NCBI RefSeq assembly: GCF_002086675.1
Contig: NZ_MVIF01000015.1
Location: 1 to 64,000, forward strand
DNA from: Mycobacterium persicum
GTDB lineage: Bacteria; Actinomycetota; Actinomycetes; Mycobacteriales; Mycobacteriaceae
Length of the DNA: 64,000 nucleotides
Direction: 5' to 3'
Shown: positions 46,131-54,404 of the stretch, piece after piece
How the letters are laid out: each line of letters starts with the position of its first letter
Numbering within the stretch: the stretch's first letter is position 1
The notes under the pieces: generated by a model
Database searches by the model: none
Told to the model about the DNA's origin: nothing
The model's input: only the letters and a program-made list of their open reading frames with translations
Position numbers and translations under genes: made by a program

Positions 46131-48617
46131 ATGGCAACGAAGCGAGTAAATCCTATGGTAGCTGATCCGACACCCCGCCAGAAGCGACGCAATCCGTTTG
46201 CGCTCGTGCGGGATAGCGGCCTGTATCTACCCAACGTGTCTGGGATGACGCTGCTCGAAGCGGCCTTGGCCTATGCCGAGGCCGGGTGGTATGTCCTTCC
46301 AACTGATCCTGCCGACATCAAGAGCCCCGGCAGTGTGGTCGGCAGCAAGTGGCACGAGAAGTCCTCTCGCGAGCCGAAGCGGATACGTCGATGGTGGAAA
46401 GCCAACCCCGACTACGGAATAGCGCTGCATTGTGGGCGGTCCGGCGCTGGTGCGTTCGACTACGACCAAGACAACATCAACGCCGTGCGCGTGATGGGCC
46501 GTGATGACTTGGCCGACGCATTGCTGAGCGCCGAGGCGGTGCAAGGGACACGTCATAACGGCGACCGTGGGCACTACATTTTCCTATTGCCCGACGACGG
46601 CAAGGAGTACGGCAACAGCGCTGGCGCGTTCACCGCTGTGGGCGATTTCAGAGGCAAGAACGGCGTCATTATCGCCGCTCCGACACCACACCCCGACGCC
46701 GAAAACAAGGGCGGGGAGTACCGACAGCTGAAGACCGGCCCGGTTGGCCCGATGCCGGATGTGTTGCGCGAGTGTCTGTCGGAGGCAGGGGAGTCAGCGG
46801 ACCCACTCACCGACGCCGAGCTAGATGCATTCCTGGATGCGCACACGGGTGGCGGCTGTGGCCGAGAGAACTGCCCACACAAGATCGACGGCCCGATAGC
46901 CAAGTACAACGCGAACGTCGATGCCGGGGCGAGCCGATATCAAACCTTGGTTGCGATCGCACCGTGGGCGCTCTCTGAGGCTGTGGCCGGATGCTACGCC
47001 GCACGAGACGTCGTGGAGGCTATGCGAAGTGCGTACAACGGCAGGTTCGGCCCGGATGAGCGCGAACGGTTACAGCGTGTACCGGGTGAGTTCCTGCGGG
47101 TTATGAAATGGGCAGCCGCCCAGGCTGTTCCTGCGCGGTCGCACCGGAATGACAAGCCCGAGGTGAAGCGGAGCCAAGCGACGTTACTAGTGGACTTGGC
47201 CCTTGAGCGTTACAAGTTGGGCATCAGCACCGATGGAAAGCCGTTTGGGTACAGTCCGACTGCGCCACACGTGGCGTTGGACCTCCGTGGCGGCAAGCTG
47301 GGCCTGCGGCAGACCCTGGCCCGTGACTACTTCCAGCGGTATGACGCGGCCGCGACGACAGCGGCTATCGCATCAGCGTGCGGTGTCTTGGAGGGCATGG
47401 CCCGAGAGCAACCCCCGACGCCGCTGCACCTTCGGGTCGCTGGTGACGATAAGGCAATACACGTGGATATGGCCGATGAGCACAACCGTGTCATTGAGAT
47501 TTGTGGCGGGTCATGGCGAATCGTGCACAAGTCGCCCTACATGTTCCGCAGGACCGAGCTGACAAGAGCGTTGCCCGAACCGTCGCGGGAAGGCAACTTG
47601 TCGAAGTTGTGGCCGTACCTGAATATTCGTGCCGAGGATAAGCCGTTGTTGGTGGCGGTGATGGTGGACGCGCTAATCAACCCCGGCACCGCAAAGCCCG
47701 TGGTTGGGTTTACCGGCGAACACGGCACGGCCAAGTCCGCGAGCGCGACTCGCTTTGTGTCTTTGATTGATCCGTCTGATGTGCCGCTACACAGCCCACC
47801 CAAGGACTTAGAGCACTGGCTTAGCGCTTCGGCCGGAAGTTGGGCCGTGGGCCTGGACAACTTGTCGAGTATCCCCGATTGGCTGTCAGATGCCTTCTGT
47901 CGAGCATCAACCGGGACCGGCAGCGTAAAGCGACAGTTGTACACCGACGACGGCTTGGCGGTGCTTCGGTTCCGCCGCTGTGTCGTGTTTAACGGTATTG
48001 ATGTTGGCGGGATGAGGGGAGACCTCGCAGACCGGCTTATCTCCTTTGACCTGCAACGGATCACCGACGACAAGCGCAAGACCGATGCGGAGTTAGAGCG
48101 CGCATGGTCAGAGGCATACCCCGACATCTTCGGCGGGTTGCTTGATATTGCCGCCGAGGTGCACGACATGTTGCCTGGCCTGGGCGGAGCGGAGTTGCCG
48201 CGCATGGCGGACTTCGCCCGCGTACTGATTTGCGTCGACAAGATCGCTGGCACGGATGGTATGGAGCGTTACCGCGACCGACTGAGCCGAGCTATGGCGG
48301 AGAGTGCTGTCAGCGATTCGTTCATTGAGTTCTTGATCGATGCGAAGTACGACACCACCGATGCCGGCAAGTCGGCGGGCGAAGTGTTGTTGGAAGCGAA
48401 CCGAAGGCGACCGGCTATGGCCGCGCCGCAAGATTGGCCACGGTCGCCGAAGGCCGTAACGGCCCGATTGAAGCGGAATGCTCCGGCACTGCGGTCTATG
48501 GGGTGGAGCGTGAGCAACGACGGCGGCAACAACAAGAGCGGAACCACGAAATGGTATGTGCAGCCACCCGATAACGGCGATGGCGGGGAATCTGGCGGGG
48601 AATCCGAGGACACATGA
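46131..48617 (+). CDS. Bifunctional primase/polymerase (Prim-Pol) with ATPase/helicase-like domain
   Basis: An 828-residue protein from ATG 46131 (ATG 46155 is an alternative; the frame is open upstream but overlaps the previous gene). The N-terminal 220 residues resemble the Prim-Pol domain of mobile elements (AGWYVLPTDP, GIALHCGRSGAGAFDYDQDN, TRHNGDRGHYIFLLP). A C-terminal ATPase has a P-loop-like GEHGTAKSASAT (about 531-542) and NLSSIPDWLSDAFCRASTGTG. It ends in Gly/Glu repeats encoded by iteron-like DNA. It is the presumed replication protein of the element. Confidence 0.82.
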   Translation: MATKRVNPMVADPTPRQKRRNPFALVRDSGLYLPNVSGMTLLEAALAYAEAGWYVLPTDPADIKSPGSVVGSKWHEKSSREPKRIRRWWKANPDYGIALHCGRSGAGAFDYDQDNINAVRVMGRDDLADALLSAEAVQGTRHNGDRGHYIFLLPDDGKEYGNSAGAFTAVGDFRGKNGVIIAAPTPHPDAENKGGEYRQLKTGPVGPMPDVLRECLSEAGESADPLTDAELDAFLDAHTGGGCGRENCPHKIDGPIAKYNANVDAGASRYQTLVAIAPWALSEAVAGCYAARDVVEAMRSAYNGRFGPDERERLQRVPGEFLRVMKWAAAQAVPARSHRNDKPEVKRSQATLLVDLALERYKLGISTDGKPFGYSPTAPHVALDLRGGKLGLRQTLARDYFQRYDAAATTAAIASACGVLEGMAREQPPTPLHLRVAGDDKAIHVDMADEHNRVIEICGGSWRIVHKSPYMFRRTELTRALPEPSREGNLSKLWPYLNIRAEDKPLLVAVMVDALINPGTAKPVVGFTGEHGTAKSASATRFVSLIDPSDVPLHSPPKDLEHWLSASAGSWAVGLDNLSSIPDWLSDAFCRASTGTGSVKRQLYTDDGLAVLRFRRCVVFNGIDVGGMRGDLADRLISFDLQRITDDKRKTDAELERAWSEAYPDIFGGLLDIAAEVHDMLPGLGGAELPRMADFARVLICVDKIAGTDGMERYRDRLSRAMAESAVSDSFIEFLIDAKYDTTDAGKSAGEVLLEANRRRPAMAAPQDWPRSPKAVTARLKRNAPALRSMGWSVSNDGGNNKSGTTKWYVQPPDNGDGGESGGESEDT

Positions 48618-48816
48618 TCAGGCCAGGCGGGGAATATGGCGGGGAATATGGATGGCCGAAAACAGTGCGTGACCAGGAAAAAGCGGGGAAGCGGGGAATC
48701 AGTCCCCTATCTCTTATACCGAGAGAAGGGGAAAAGCATAGGGAGACAGAGAGAAAAGCGAGCGAGGTCAGGGTTATAGAGGTCATGGCGGGGAATAAAT
48801 CACCCGCTTCCCCGCC
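48582..48816. repeat. Iteron-like cluster, candidate replication origin of the element
   Basis: The unit GGCGGGGAAT (core GCGGGGAA) occurs at 48582, 48594, 48626, 48638, 48682 (one mismatch plus a changed last base), 48690 and 48787, with an inverted copy at 48807-48816. Copies span the end of the Prim-Pol gene and the next small gene and fall in different reading frames, so selection on DNA rather than protein is likely. Pairs are spaced 12 bases apart. Position right after the primase gene fits an origin. Confidence 0.6.
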
Positions 48817-48856
48817 CACCCGCCTTGACAGCGCCGACCCACGAAACCGGCAGTAG
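48614..48856 (+). CDS. Small coupled protein after the Prim-Pol gene
   Basis: An 80-residue frame whose ATG overlaps the Prim-Pol stop (ATGA). It is hydrophilic (PGGEYGGEYG, REGEKHRETERKASEVRVIE) and overlies the iteron-like DNA. No family is recognised. It may be a genuine small protein or simply an open frame kept by the repeats. Confidence 0.45.
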   Translation: MIRPGGEYGGEYGWPKTVRDQEKAGKRGISPLSLIPREGEKHRETERKASEVRVIEVMAGNKSPASPPTRLDSADPRNRQ

Positions 48857-48871
48857 CGGTCGGAGATTGCA

Positions 48872-49012
48872 TTGATTACTTACGACAAACTGCCGCCCCC
48901 ATATTGGTGGGAGCCACAGAAGCCGACGCGCCGAGGACACCCCACGCGTCCCAGACGAAACCCGCGCGGAGCGCCTTGGCCAGAGGACCGAACACGACCG
49001 GGAGAACGATGA
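48872..49012 (+). CDS. 46-residue Pro/Arg/Trp-rich small protein, TTG start
   Basis: TTG 48872 is preceded by CGGAG with a 7-base gap. The frame (ITYDKLPPPYWWEPQKPTRR, then basic) ends at TGA 49010-49012, overlapping the next gene start as ATGATG. Composition and coupling to both sides suggest a real gene. The function is unknown. Confidence 0.5.
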   Translation: MITYDKLPPPYWWEPQKPTRRGHPTRPRRNPRGAPWPEDRTRPGER

Positions 49013-49614
49013 TGAGTGGGCGACCGGTTAGCGAGCGACATAAGAATGCGAATAAAGAGAATGCACTGACGTATGAGCAGCGCCTCAATCATCCTCGCCG
49101 TTGCGTCGCGCGAAGGCAGCGCGATGGTAAACCCTGCGGCCGCTTTGCGATTCGCGGCGGAACAGTGTGTCGCTTACACGGTGGGGCAACACGACAAGTG
49201 CAACGGAAGGCGACGGAGCGGTTGAACTTCGCGAAGGCCATCATGCTGGAGCAGGCGATTCGCGGCATAGCACCTGACCCGCGCACGCCACCAGCCGACA
49301 AGCGGTTAGCCAAGGCTGTGGCCAAGCGGGCAGGGAAGCCCATACGCCGCTTCGCCAAGCGGCCCGCAGGCCCACCTAAGCCCGTCGCGCCCGAGCAGCC
49401 CGCCGAAGCGCCACAGGAGGCTGCGGTAGCGCCGCCCGAGCGCGCCGAGGACGTGCGAACGGCCCCTGAGCGCCCGATACTCCGGCGACCACCGTTCGCA
49501 GAGCCTACGGAGCCGCCGAGCGCGGGCTTGACCAGCCTTGAGGACGCACTAGCCGGTGTCGGCCAGGCCAACCGGCGTGCAGGGGTTAGCCATCGTCGGA
49601 AAAGACGCAGGTGA
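49009..49614 (+). CDS. Zinc-binding HGG-motif phage protein
   Basis: A 201-residue protein from ATG 49009, with GGGAG 5 bases upstream. The N-terminal region holds CVARRQRDGKPCGRFAIRGG and CRLHGGATRQVQRKA, a Cys/His pattern (C, C, C, H) common in small actinophage proteins, some annotated as terminase small subunit-like. The remainder is Pro/Ala/Arg-rich and probably disordered. DNA binding is likely. It would be the only packaging-related candidate in the element. Confidence 0.65.
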   Translation: MMSGRPVSERHKNANKENALTYEQRLNHPRRCVARRQRDGKPCGRFAIRGGTVCRLHGGATRQVQRKATERLNFAKAIMLEQAIRGIAPDPRTPPADKRLAKAVAKRAGKPIRRFAKRPAGPPKPVAPEQPAEAPQEAAVAPPERAEDVRTAPERPILRRPPFAEPTEPPSAGLTSLEDALAGVGQANRRAGVSHRRKRRR

Positions 49615-49693
49615 GAGGCCGGTATGAGTGTGCTAGCTGGCGTAGCCTTAACGCCGAATCGAACGATTCGACCGTTACGGCTACGGAGGGAAC

Positions 49694-50350
49694 ATGACGC
49701 TGAGAGTGATCGGCTACATACGAGTGAGCACGAAGGACCAAGGTAACAATGGCTATGGGCTTGGGGCGCAACATGATTCGCTGCGACAGTTCTGTGAGCA
49801 GCGCGGATACGAGTTGCTGACAGTGACGAGTGATGTTGTAAGCGGCGCTGATTCGGCCCGCATGTACGGCAGGGAGGTCGCCATCACGGCCATAGAGTCG
49901 AGCGTGGCTGACGCGCTGTTGGTGCGGGCACTCGACAGGGCGACCCGAAGTCAACTCGACCACGCGAGCCTGTTCGAGCGAGCCCAGCGTCACGCATGGC
50001 GGCTGATGGACTGTGACGGCGCGGACAGCGGCGACCCGAGCCAGCGGCTTACCGCTGACGTTCGCAATGCCGTGGCCGCTGAGGAGCGCCGCAAGATTAG
50101 CGAGCGGACGCGAGAGGGTCTGGCGAAGGCGCGACGGCAGGGCAAGCGTCTGGGTCGGCCACCACAGGTGGACACCACTCTGGCCAAGCGCATCGTCCGC
50201 ATGAGCACACGAGAGGGCCTGAGCGCCAACAAGATCGCACAGCGACTCACGATGCAGAGGGTGCCGACACCAGGCGGTGGGATGAAGTGGTACCCCACAA
50301 CGGTCAGCGACGTTCTCAAGCGCGCCAACACGAATGGCGATGCGGCATGA
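49694..50350 (+). CDS. Serine recombinase (resolvase/invertase family)
   Basis: A 218-residue protein with the catalytic serine at residue 12 (GYIRVSTKDQ), conserved LLVRALDRATRS, the E-helix RRKISERTREGLAKARRQGK, and a C-terminal helix-turn-helix (SANKIAQRLTMQRVPTPGG). The size fits resolvases rather than large serine integrases. GGAGGG lies 5 bases upstream. It begins a five-gene ATGA-coupled run ending in the tyrosine integrase. Its role beside a tyrosine integrase may be multimer resolution. Confidence 0.88.
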   Translation: MTLRVIGYIRVSTKDQGNNGYGLGAQHDSLRQFCEQRGYELLTVTSDVVSGADSARMYGREVAITAIESSVADALLVRALDRATRSQLDHASLFERAQRHAWRLMDCDGADSGDPSQRLTADVRNAVAAEERRKISERTREGLAKARRQGKRLGRPPQVDTTLAKRIVRMSTREGLSANKIAQRLTMQRVPTPGGGMKWYPTTVSDVLKRANTNGDAA

Positions 50351-50550
50351 GCGGCTACTGCCCAGGCACACGCATTCTCGTCACCACAGGTGGCGACCCC
50401 TACACAGGCCGCTTCGGCACCGTAGCCAACACGTGGCACAACGACGACGGCGAACTTGTGTACACCGTGCGGTTCTGCGAAGAGCGCGGCTACCCTTTGG
50501 GCGACCACCACACCGCCTACTACCTGCGGGATGAGGTGGAGCCAGCATGA
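50347..50550 (+). CDS. Small conserved-looking hypothetical protein
   Basis: A 67-residue protein whose ATG overlaps the resolvase stop (ATGA) and whose stop overlaps the next start. It has a small beta-barrel look: TRILVTTGGDPYTGRFGTVANTW, LVYTVRF, YYLRDEVEP. A KOW/SH3-like fold is possible. The function is unknown. Confidence 0.6.
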   Translation: MSGYCPGTRILVTTGGDPYTGRFGTVANTWHNDDGELVYTVRFCEERGYPLGDHHTAYYLRDEVEPA

Positions 50551-50849
50551 GGCCGCTCGTGAAGCGCACACCGGAGGGTCGCCGGTACGCGGTGCCAAGC
50601 GCGCCCCGGTACCCGGCGCAGGAACCGGCCCCGCAACCTGCAGGCGACACAGCGAGCTACCGCCGCGAGCCACGAGCGAAGCTGAGCGACGACGACGTGC
50701 GCGACATTCGCGCCGACTACGCGGCGGGCCGTTGGAGCCAGAAGGACTTGGCCTACATCTACGGCGTGTCGCAACCAACCATCAGCGGTGTCGTCAACGG
50801 CGACACCTGGATCCATGTAGCCGACGAACCGAAGAGAACTGAAACATGA
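50547..50849 (+). CDS. Helix-turn-helix protein
   Basis: A 100-residue protein with ATGA overlaps on both sides. The C-terminal half (KLSDDDVRDIRADYAAGRWSQKDLAYIYGVSQPTISGVV) is a clear helix-turn-helix of the resolvase-tail/homeodomain type. The N-terminal 45 residues are Pro/Arg-rich. A regulator of the recombination genes is the simplest reading. Confidence 0.65.
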   Translation: MRPLVKRTPEGRRYAVPSAPRYPAQEPAPQPAGDTASYRREPRAKLSDDDVRDIRADYAAGRWSQKDLAYIYGVSQPTISGVVNGDTWIHVADEPKRTET

Positions 50850-51058
50850 GCAAGTTCAATGTTGGCGACAAAGTGAAGGTCGTTCGCGACGAAGACACTC
50901 GGCGTGCCGTCGACAACAAGGGTCAGTGGCTGCTGGGCCAAGTTGGCGAAGTCATCTGCTCCGCCAATCCACACGAGGTCATCGTGGAACTAAGTGCTGG
51001 TGGGGGCAGGCAGAGCTTCCTGCCGCAAGAACTGCAGGGCATCAGAGAAGGGAACTGA
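50846..51058 (+). CDS. Small beta-barrel-like protein upstream of the integrase
   Basis: A 70-residue protein, ATGA-coupled to the previous gene and ending 3 bases before the integrase. The sequence FNVGDKVKVVRDEDTRR and GQVGEVICSANPHEVIVEL suggests a small SH3/KOW-like barrel, similar in plan to the 67-residue protein two genes earlier. The function is unknown. Confidence 0.6.
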   Translation: MSKFNVGDKVKVVRDEDTRRAVDNKGQWLLGQVGEVICSANPHEVIVELSAGGGRQSFLPQELQGIREGN

Positions 51059-51061
51059 CCA

Positions 51062-52450
51062 ATGGCCCGGATTCAGAAGCGCGTGACCAAAAGCGGCGCA
51101 ACGACATACGTGGTTAAATGGCGGACCCCGGATGGCAAGGACCGCAGCAAGGGCGGCTTCACGACCCGCAAGGCAGCGAACGCCTACGGGACCAAGGTAG
51201 AGAACGCCGCGTTGCACGGTCTTGTGTTCGACCCGAACGCGGGCAAAGTGCTGTTCCGCGACGCGGCGGCGATCTGGTTGGATTCGCGCAAGGCCGACAC
51301 CCGCAACAACGCCGAGAACCACCGCTACGCCCTCGCCCCGGCCGCAACCCGGCGCGGCGACGGCAAGACACTCGGGATTGACGCCGTGTTCGGCGGCTAC
51401 CCGCTCAACAAGATCACCCGCGAGTACATCCAGGCGTGGGTGAACCGGCTGACCGAGGCGGGCAAGAAGCCGTCAACCGTGCGACACGCGTTCTGGACCG
51501 TCCGCATGGTCTTAGACCAAGCGGTCGCGGATGGCCGGCTGGCGAAGAACCCCGCCGAGCACGTCAAGCTACCCAAGGAGCGTGGCGCAAAGGGCGCAAA
51601 GGTGGGCGTGGTGGACCGCACACAGTTTCTTACCGCCGCACAGGTTTCTGCGCTCGTGGACGCAACACCTTGGCCGTACAACGTCCTGGTGAACCTGGCG
51701 GCGTGGTCGGGTTTACGCGCGGCGGAACTCGGCGGGCTGCAAATCCAAGACATCGAGGTCTCGCCCAGCGGAGGCATGAAGTTGCATGTTGAGCGAACCG
51801 CTGCCGCCCACGGGCTTACCAAGACGGACGGCTCAATGCGAACTGTTCCGGTGCCTGGACCGACAGCAAGTCTGGTCCGCGACTACCTCGCGGAGCACCC
51901 GCGCCGACACGAGCCTGGGGCGCCCTTGTTCCCCGGTACGCGGCTGACGACACCCCGGCCTACGGGAGTGCGGGCGACACCCGCCGCACCAGGAGCGGCC
52001 GCTACGGCTGTGAAAGAGGCAGCGCCGAGCGCGACCGCGAAGGACCGCGCGCGCCGGCAGGCGGACGCCCTGGCCAAACTCACTGTGGAGGACGCGGAGA
52101 AACGGTTGGTGCTCGACTGGACGATGCCGCTACGCCACGCGACGTTCTACAAGGCCGTGTTCCGACCCGCTGTGCTCCGAGCCAACCGGACGGCGAGCAA
52201 GGCGTTGCTCCCGGCGGGATTGCGGTTCCACTCACTCCGACACACCTACGCGAGCCTGTGCGCGGCAGTGCCCACAATCTCGGTGCGGCAGGTGGCCGAG
52301 TGGATGGGGCACGCGAACCCAACGACGACAGAACTCGTCTATACGCACCTCTACGCCAAGGCCAACCACGACGACGAGATGGCCGCGTTAGGCGCGTTGG
52401 CTGCGCCGAAGCCGACCTACAGCGGAAATGTTGTGCCGCTGCACGGTTAG
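51062..52450 (+). CDS. Tyrosine integrase
   Basis: A 462-residue phage-type tyrosine recombinase. An N-terminal arm-binding domain (RIQKRVTKSGATTYVVKWR) is followed by a SAM-like core-binding domain (residues about 65-170) and the catalytic domain with Arg219 (WSGLRAAELG), His390-x-x-Arg393 (HSLRHT), His417 (MGHAN) and Tyr427 (LVYTHLY). An Ala-rich insertion of about 50 residues lies near 295-345. It should recombine attP with the tRNA-Gly attB. Its stop overlaps the convergent methyltransferase by 4 bases. Confidence 0.93.
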   Translation: MARIQKRVTKSGATTYVVKWRTPDGKDRSKGGFTTRKAANAYGTKVENAALHGLVFDPNAGKVLFRDAAAIWLDSRKADTRNNAENHRYALAPAATRRGDGKTLGIDAVFGGYPLNKITREYIQAWVNRLTEAGKKPSTVRHAFWTVRMVLDQAVADGRLAKNPAEHVKLPKERGAKGAKVGVVDRTQFLTAAQVSALVDATPWPYNVLVNLAAWSGLRAAELGGLQIQDIEVSPSGGMKLHVERTAAAHGLTKTDGSMRTVPVPGPTASLVRDYLAEHPRRHEPGAPLFPGTRLTTPRPTGVRATPAAPGAAATAVKEAAPSATAKDRARRQADALAKLTVEDAEKRLVLDWTMPLRHATFYKAVFRPAVLRANRTASKALLPAGLRFHSLRHTYASLCAAVPTISVRQVAEWMGHANPTTTELVYTHLYAKANHDDEMAALGALAAPKPTYSGNVVPLHG

Positions 52451-53406
52451 ACGCCGCCCCGCTCGCGGAACGTAGTGCCCGCCCGTTTGAGTAGTCCGCG
52501 CACGCGTGTGATTCCGTAACCAGTCTCGGCGACAATCTGACGGATGCTTTCGCCTGCCTCGTAGCGGATGCGAAGTTCCTTGCCCACTCTGTCGGCGGTC
52601 GCTGGGTCCAGGCGCACGTGCTTGCTGACGCGGGGAACCTCAATCGCTCCACCGGCGTAACCCTTGTGCACCCGACCGCGCGGCGTCACGTCCTCGGCGG
52701 CCTCATCACCCCAGACGGTCCAGTTGGGTCGGGCATGGCGGGCGAACAACTCAAGGTACGGCCCCGGCGAACACGCTTCGATGAACGAGTACTGCTCATC
52801 TGGTTTGCGTGAGTGTTCGCGCTTCCGTGTCTCGATGATGTTGACCTGGCTGCGCGCGTGCGGAAGCGTCCGCATACTTCCGCGTACGCCAAACAGAATG
52901 ATCTCGGTCACGTTGCGGAAGTAGAAGCCGACGCCCCGGCCATCCGGTCCGCCGTCTTTGCGGCGCTTCGCCCATATCACGTTCGACACGTAGCGGTAGC
53001 CCCACGCCTCCATCACTCGAAGTCCATCGGGGAGAAGCGCATTCGGAACCCACAAGTACAGGTGAGAGTCACGCGCGATCACGTTCGACACCGGGATGCT
53101 GCAAATCGCATCCACGTCCAGTGTGGAGTAGCGGTCGAGCCTGCGATGCTCCGGCGCAACCTTGCCGGTGCGGTTGGTGAATCGCCAAGGCGGGTCCGCT
53201 AATACTGTTTTCCAACCACCCTCCGTGGTCGGGAGCGGGGGAGGTTCAGCGGCATCCCGTAGTGGCGCAGCGCTCGGTCGCGGTTTGACCTCTTTGATCG
53301 GTTCTGCCAATGTCACGCGACCGCTCCCCTCAGCATCTAACGAACAAAGTAGATCTTCATCGAACAAAGTAGATCTTTGATCGGGATCGTAAGGCATCGG
53401 GTCCAT
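52447..53406 (-). CDS. MT-A70 family adenine-N6 DNA methyltransferase
   Basis: A 319-residue protein with the catalytic DPPW at residues 71-74 (VLADPPWRFTN), a SAM region (SFIEACSPGPYLELFARH) and a C-terminal helix-turn-helix (ESIRQIVAETGYGITRVRGLLKR). It lies 37 bases downstream of a BglII-type endonuclease gene on the same strand, so it is probably the protective methylase of a type II system. No Shine-Dalgarno is seen before ATG 53406. AGATCT-containing repeats overlie its first codons. Confidence 0.85.
   Translation of the reverse strand: MDPMPYDPDQRSTLFDEDLLCSLDAEGSGRVTLAEPIKEVKPRPSAAPLRDAAEPPPLPTTEGGWKTVLADPPWRFTNRTGKVAPEHRRLDRYSTLDVDAICSIPVSNVIARDSHLYLWVPNALLPDGLRVMEAWGYRYVSNVIWAKRRKDGGPDGRGVGFYFRNVTEIILFGVRGSMRTLPHARSQVNIIETRKREHSRKPDEQYSFIEACSPGPYLELFARHARPNWTVWGDEAAEDVTPRGRVHKGYAGGAIEVPRVSKHVRLDPATADRVGKELRIRYEAGESIRQIVAETGYGITRVRGLLKRAGTTFRERGGV
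53341..53377. repeat. Direct repeat with two AGATCT sites at the start of the methyltransferase gene
   Basis: CGAACAAAGTAGATCTT occurs at 53341-53357 and 53361-53377, a 20-base period. Because 20 is not a multiple of three, the two copies are read in different frames of the methyltransferase gene and do not give a protein repeat. AGATCT is the BglII recognition sequence. A role in methylation-sensitive control is inference. Confidence 0.6.
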
Positions 53407-53443
53407 GAGTTGTTGGACGTTGGAGGTTGGCGGCGTGTTCCAT

Positions 53444-54331
53444 TCACTCGGCAGGTTCGCCTGGGACCTTCACCTCAGCCAACGGCGGCATGAGTTCCTC
53501 GGCCTCGGCTTTCATCTGGTCGTGGACCACCTTCGCGTCGACCCAGCGATCAAATCCCCTGTTGCGCCAATCTGACTTGAAGTCCTCAGCATCGTCGAGC
53601 AGCTTCTTGACTTTCTGCGCCAGCTCGATACCGGTGATACGCGCCGGTTCGATCCCCACCAGGAGAAGGGGACACTCGCCCCCGCCACCAAGGTTCACCT
53701 TTGGGATGAGCTTGTCCCAATGGGTAGATGCTTGACCGTACTTCTTGTTTCCATCCTTGCTCTTGATGGTCGGATAAATGAGCGCTTGGAGATTCGGTCC
53801 TCGCGTCACGATCACTCCGATGGCAATTGCTCCCTCGCGGTGCAGCGCTTGGAAGTTGTTTAGGTCGCGGTCGTAGAACGGGTCCTTGTTGTTCCACTCC
53901 ATCTCGACGGCGATGCCAGGGAGCGGCTCTGCAAGCGTGCCTTTGCCGAACATGTCCACCTCATGAGTAGGTGTGCGACTAGTTCGGAGCGCGGTGCCCT
54001 CCAGTTCGACATGTTTGACGATGGCGAGCTTCTGCTTTCCCCAGATTTTCTGCCCGCCTCGCTTCATCTCCGCCAACGAGTCATCGAAGCGCTTCACGAA
54101 CACGGTGCGGCCACCACCACCTGTCCGAAGCTCCTCCAACGTCGGGTGAAACTGATCGAGCGCCGTGACGAGATCGGTGAATCGCTCGCTAAATGATTCC
54201 TTGAGGATTACGTCGGCGTATCGCGTGGCGCCGTAGGTGTAGCCGGTCGGCCAACCACCAGTGGTGACCTCCCGAACCTCGCCCGCTAGATCGGCAGCGT
54301 CGTTGTCAGCAGGGGAGCTTGTCGAATCCAC
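53444..54331 (-). CDS. BglII-type restriction endonuclease
   Basis: A 295-residue protein resembling the BglII family: a helical N-terminus, then HEVDMFGKG (Asp126) and IAVEMEWNNKDPFYDRDLNNF (Glu143-x-Glu145), comparable with the Asp...Glu-x-Gln active site of BglII, followed by GVIVTRGPNLQ. The length exceeds BglII (about 223) by a C-terminal helical extension. GTG start at 54331. It precedes the MT-A70 gene on the same strand. The predicted target, AGATCT, is unproven. Confidence 0.72.
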   Translation of the reverse strand: MDSTSSPADNDAADLAGEVREVTTGGWPTGYTYGATRYADVILKESFSERFTDLVTALDQFHPTLEELRTGGGGRTVFVKRFDDSLAEMKRGGQKIWGKQKLAIVKHVELEGTALRTSRTPTHEVDMFGKGTLAEPLPGIAVEMEWNNKDPFYDRDLNNFQALHREGAIAIGVIVTRGPNLQALIYPTIKSKDGNKKYGQASTHWDKLIPKVNLGGGGECPLLLVGIEPARITGIELAQKVKKLLDDAEDFKSDWRNRGFDRWVDAKVVHDQMKAEAEELMPPLAEVKVPGEPAE

Positions 54332-54404
54332 GCTGGGAAGCTACCAGCGGGCTATGGGCTCCTGCGCGGGAATCAGAAGGCAGCCAGCCCGACGTCCGCA
54401 ACTC

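Noticed and set aside
48582..48816. Possible CRISPR array
   Set aside because: Repeats are only about 10 bases, spacing is irregular, one copy is inverted and there are no cas genes; iteron-like is a better description.
53341..53377. AGATCT avoidance in the element as proof of restriction specificity
   Set aside because: AGATCT also occurs in the chromosome parts (for example near 6599, 35972 and 56031), and I could not count expected frequencies.
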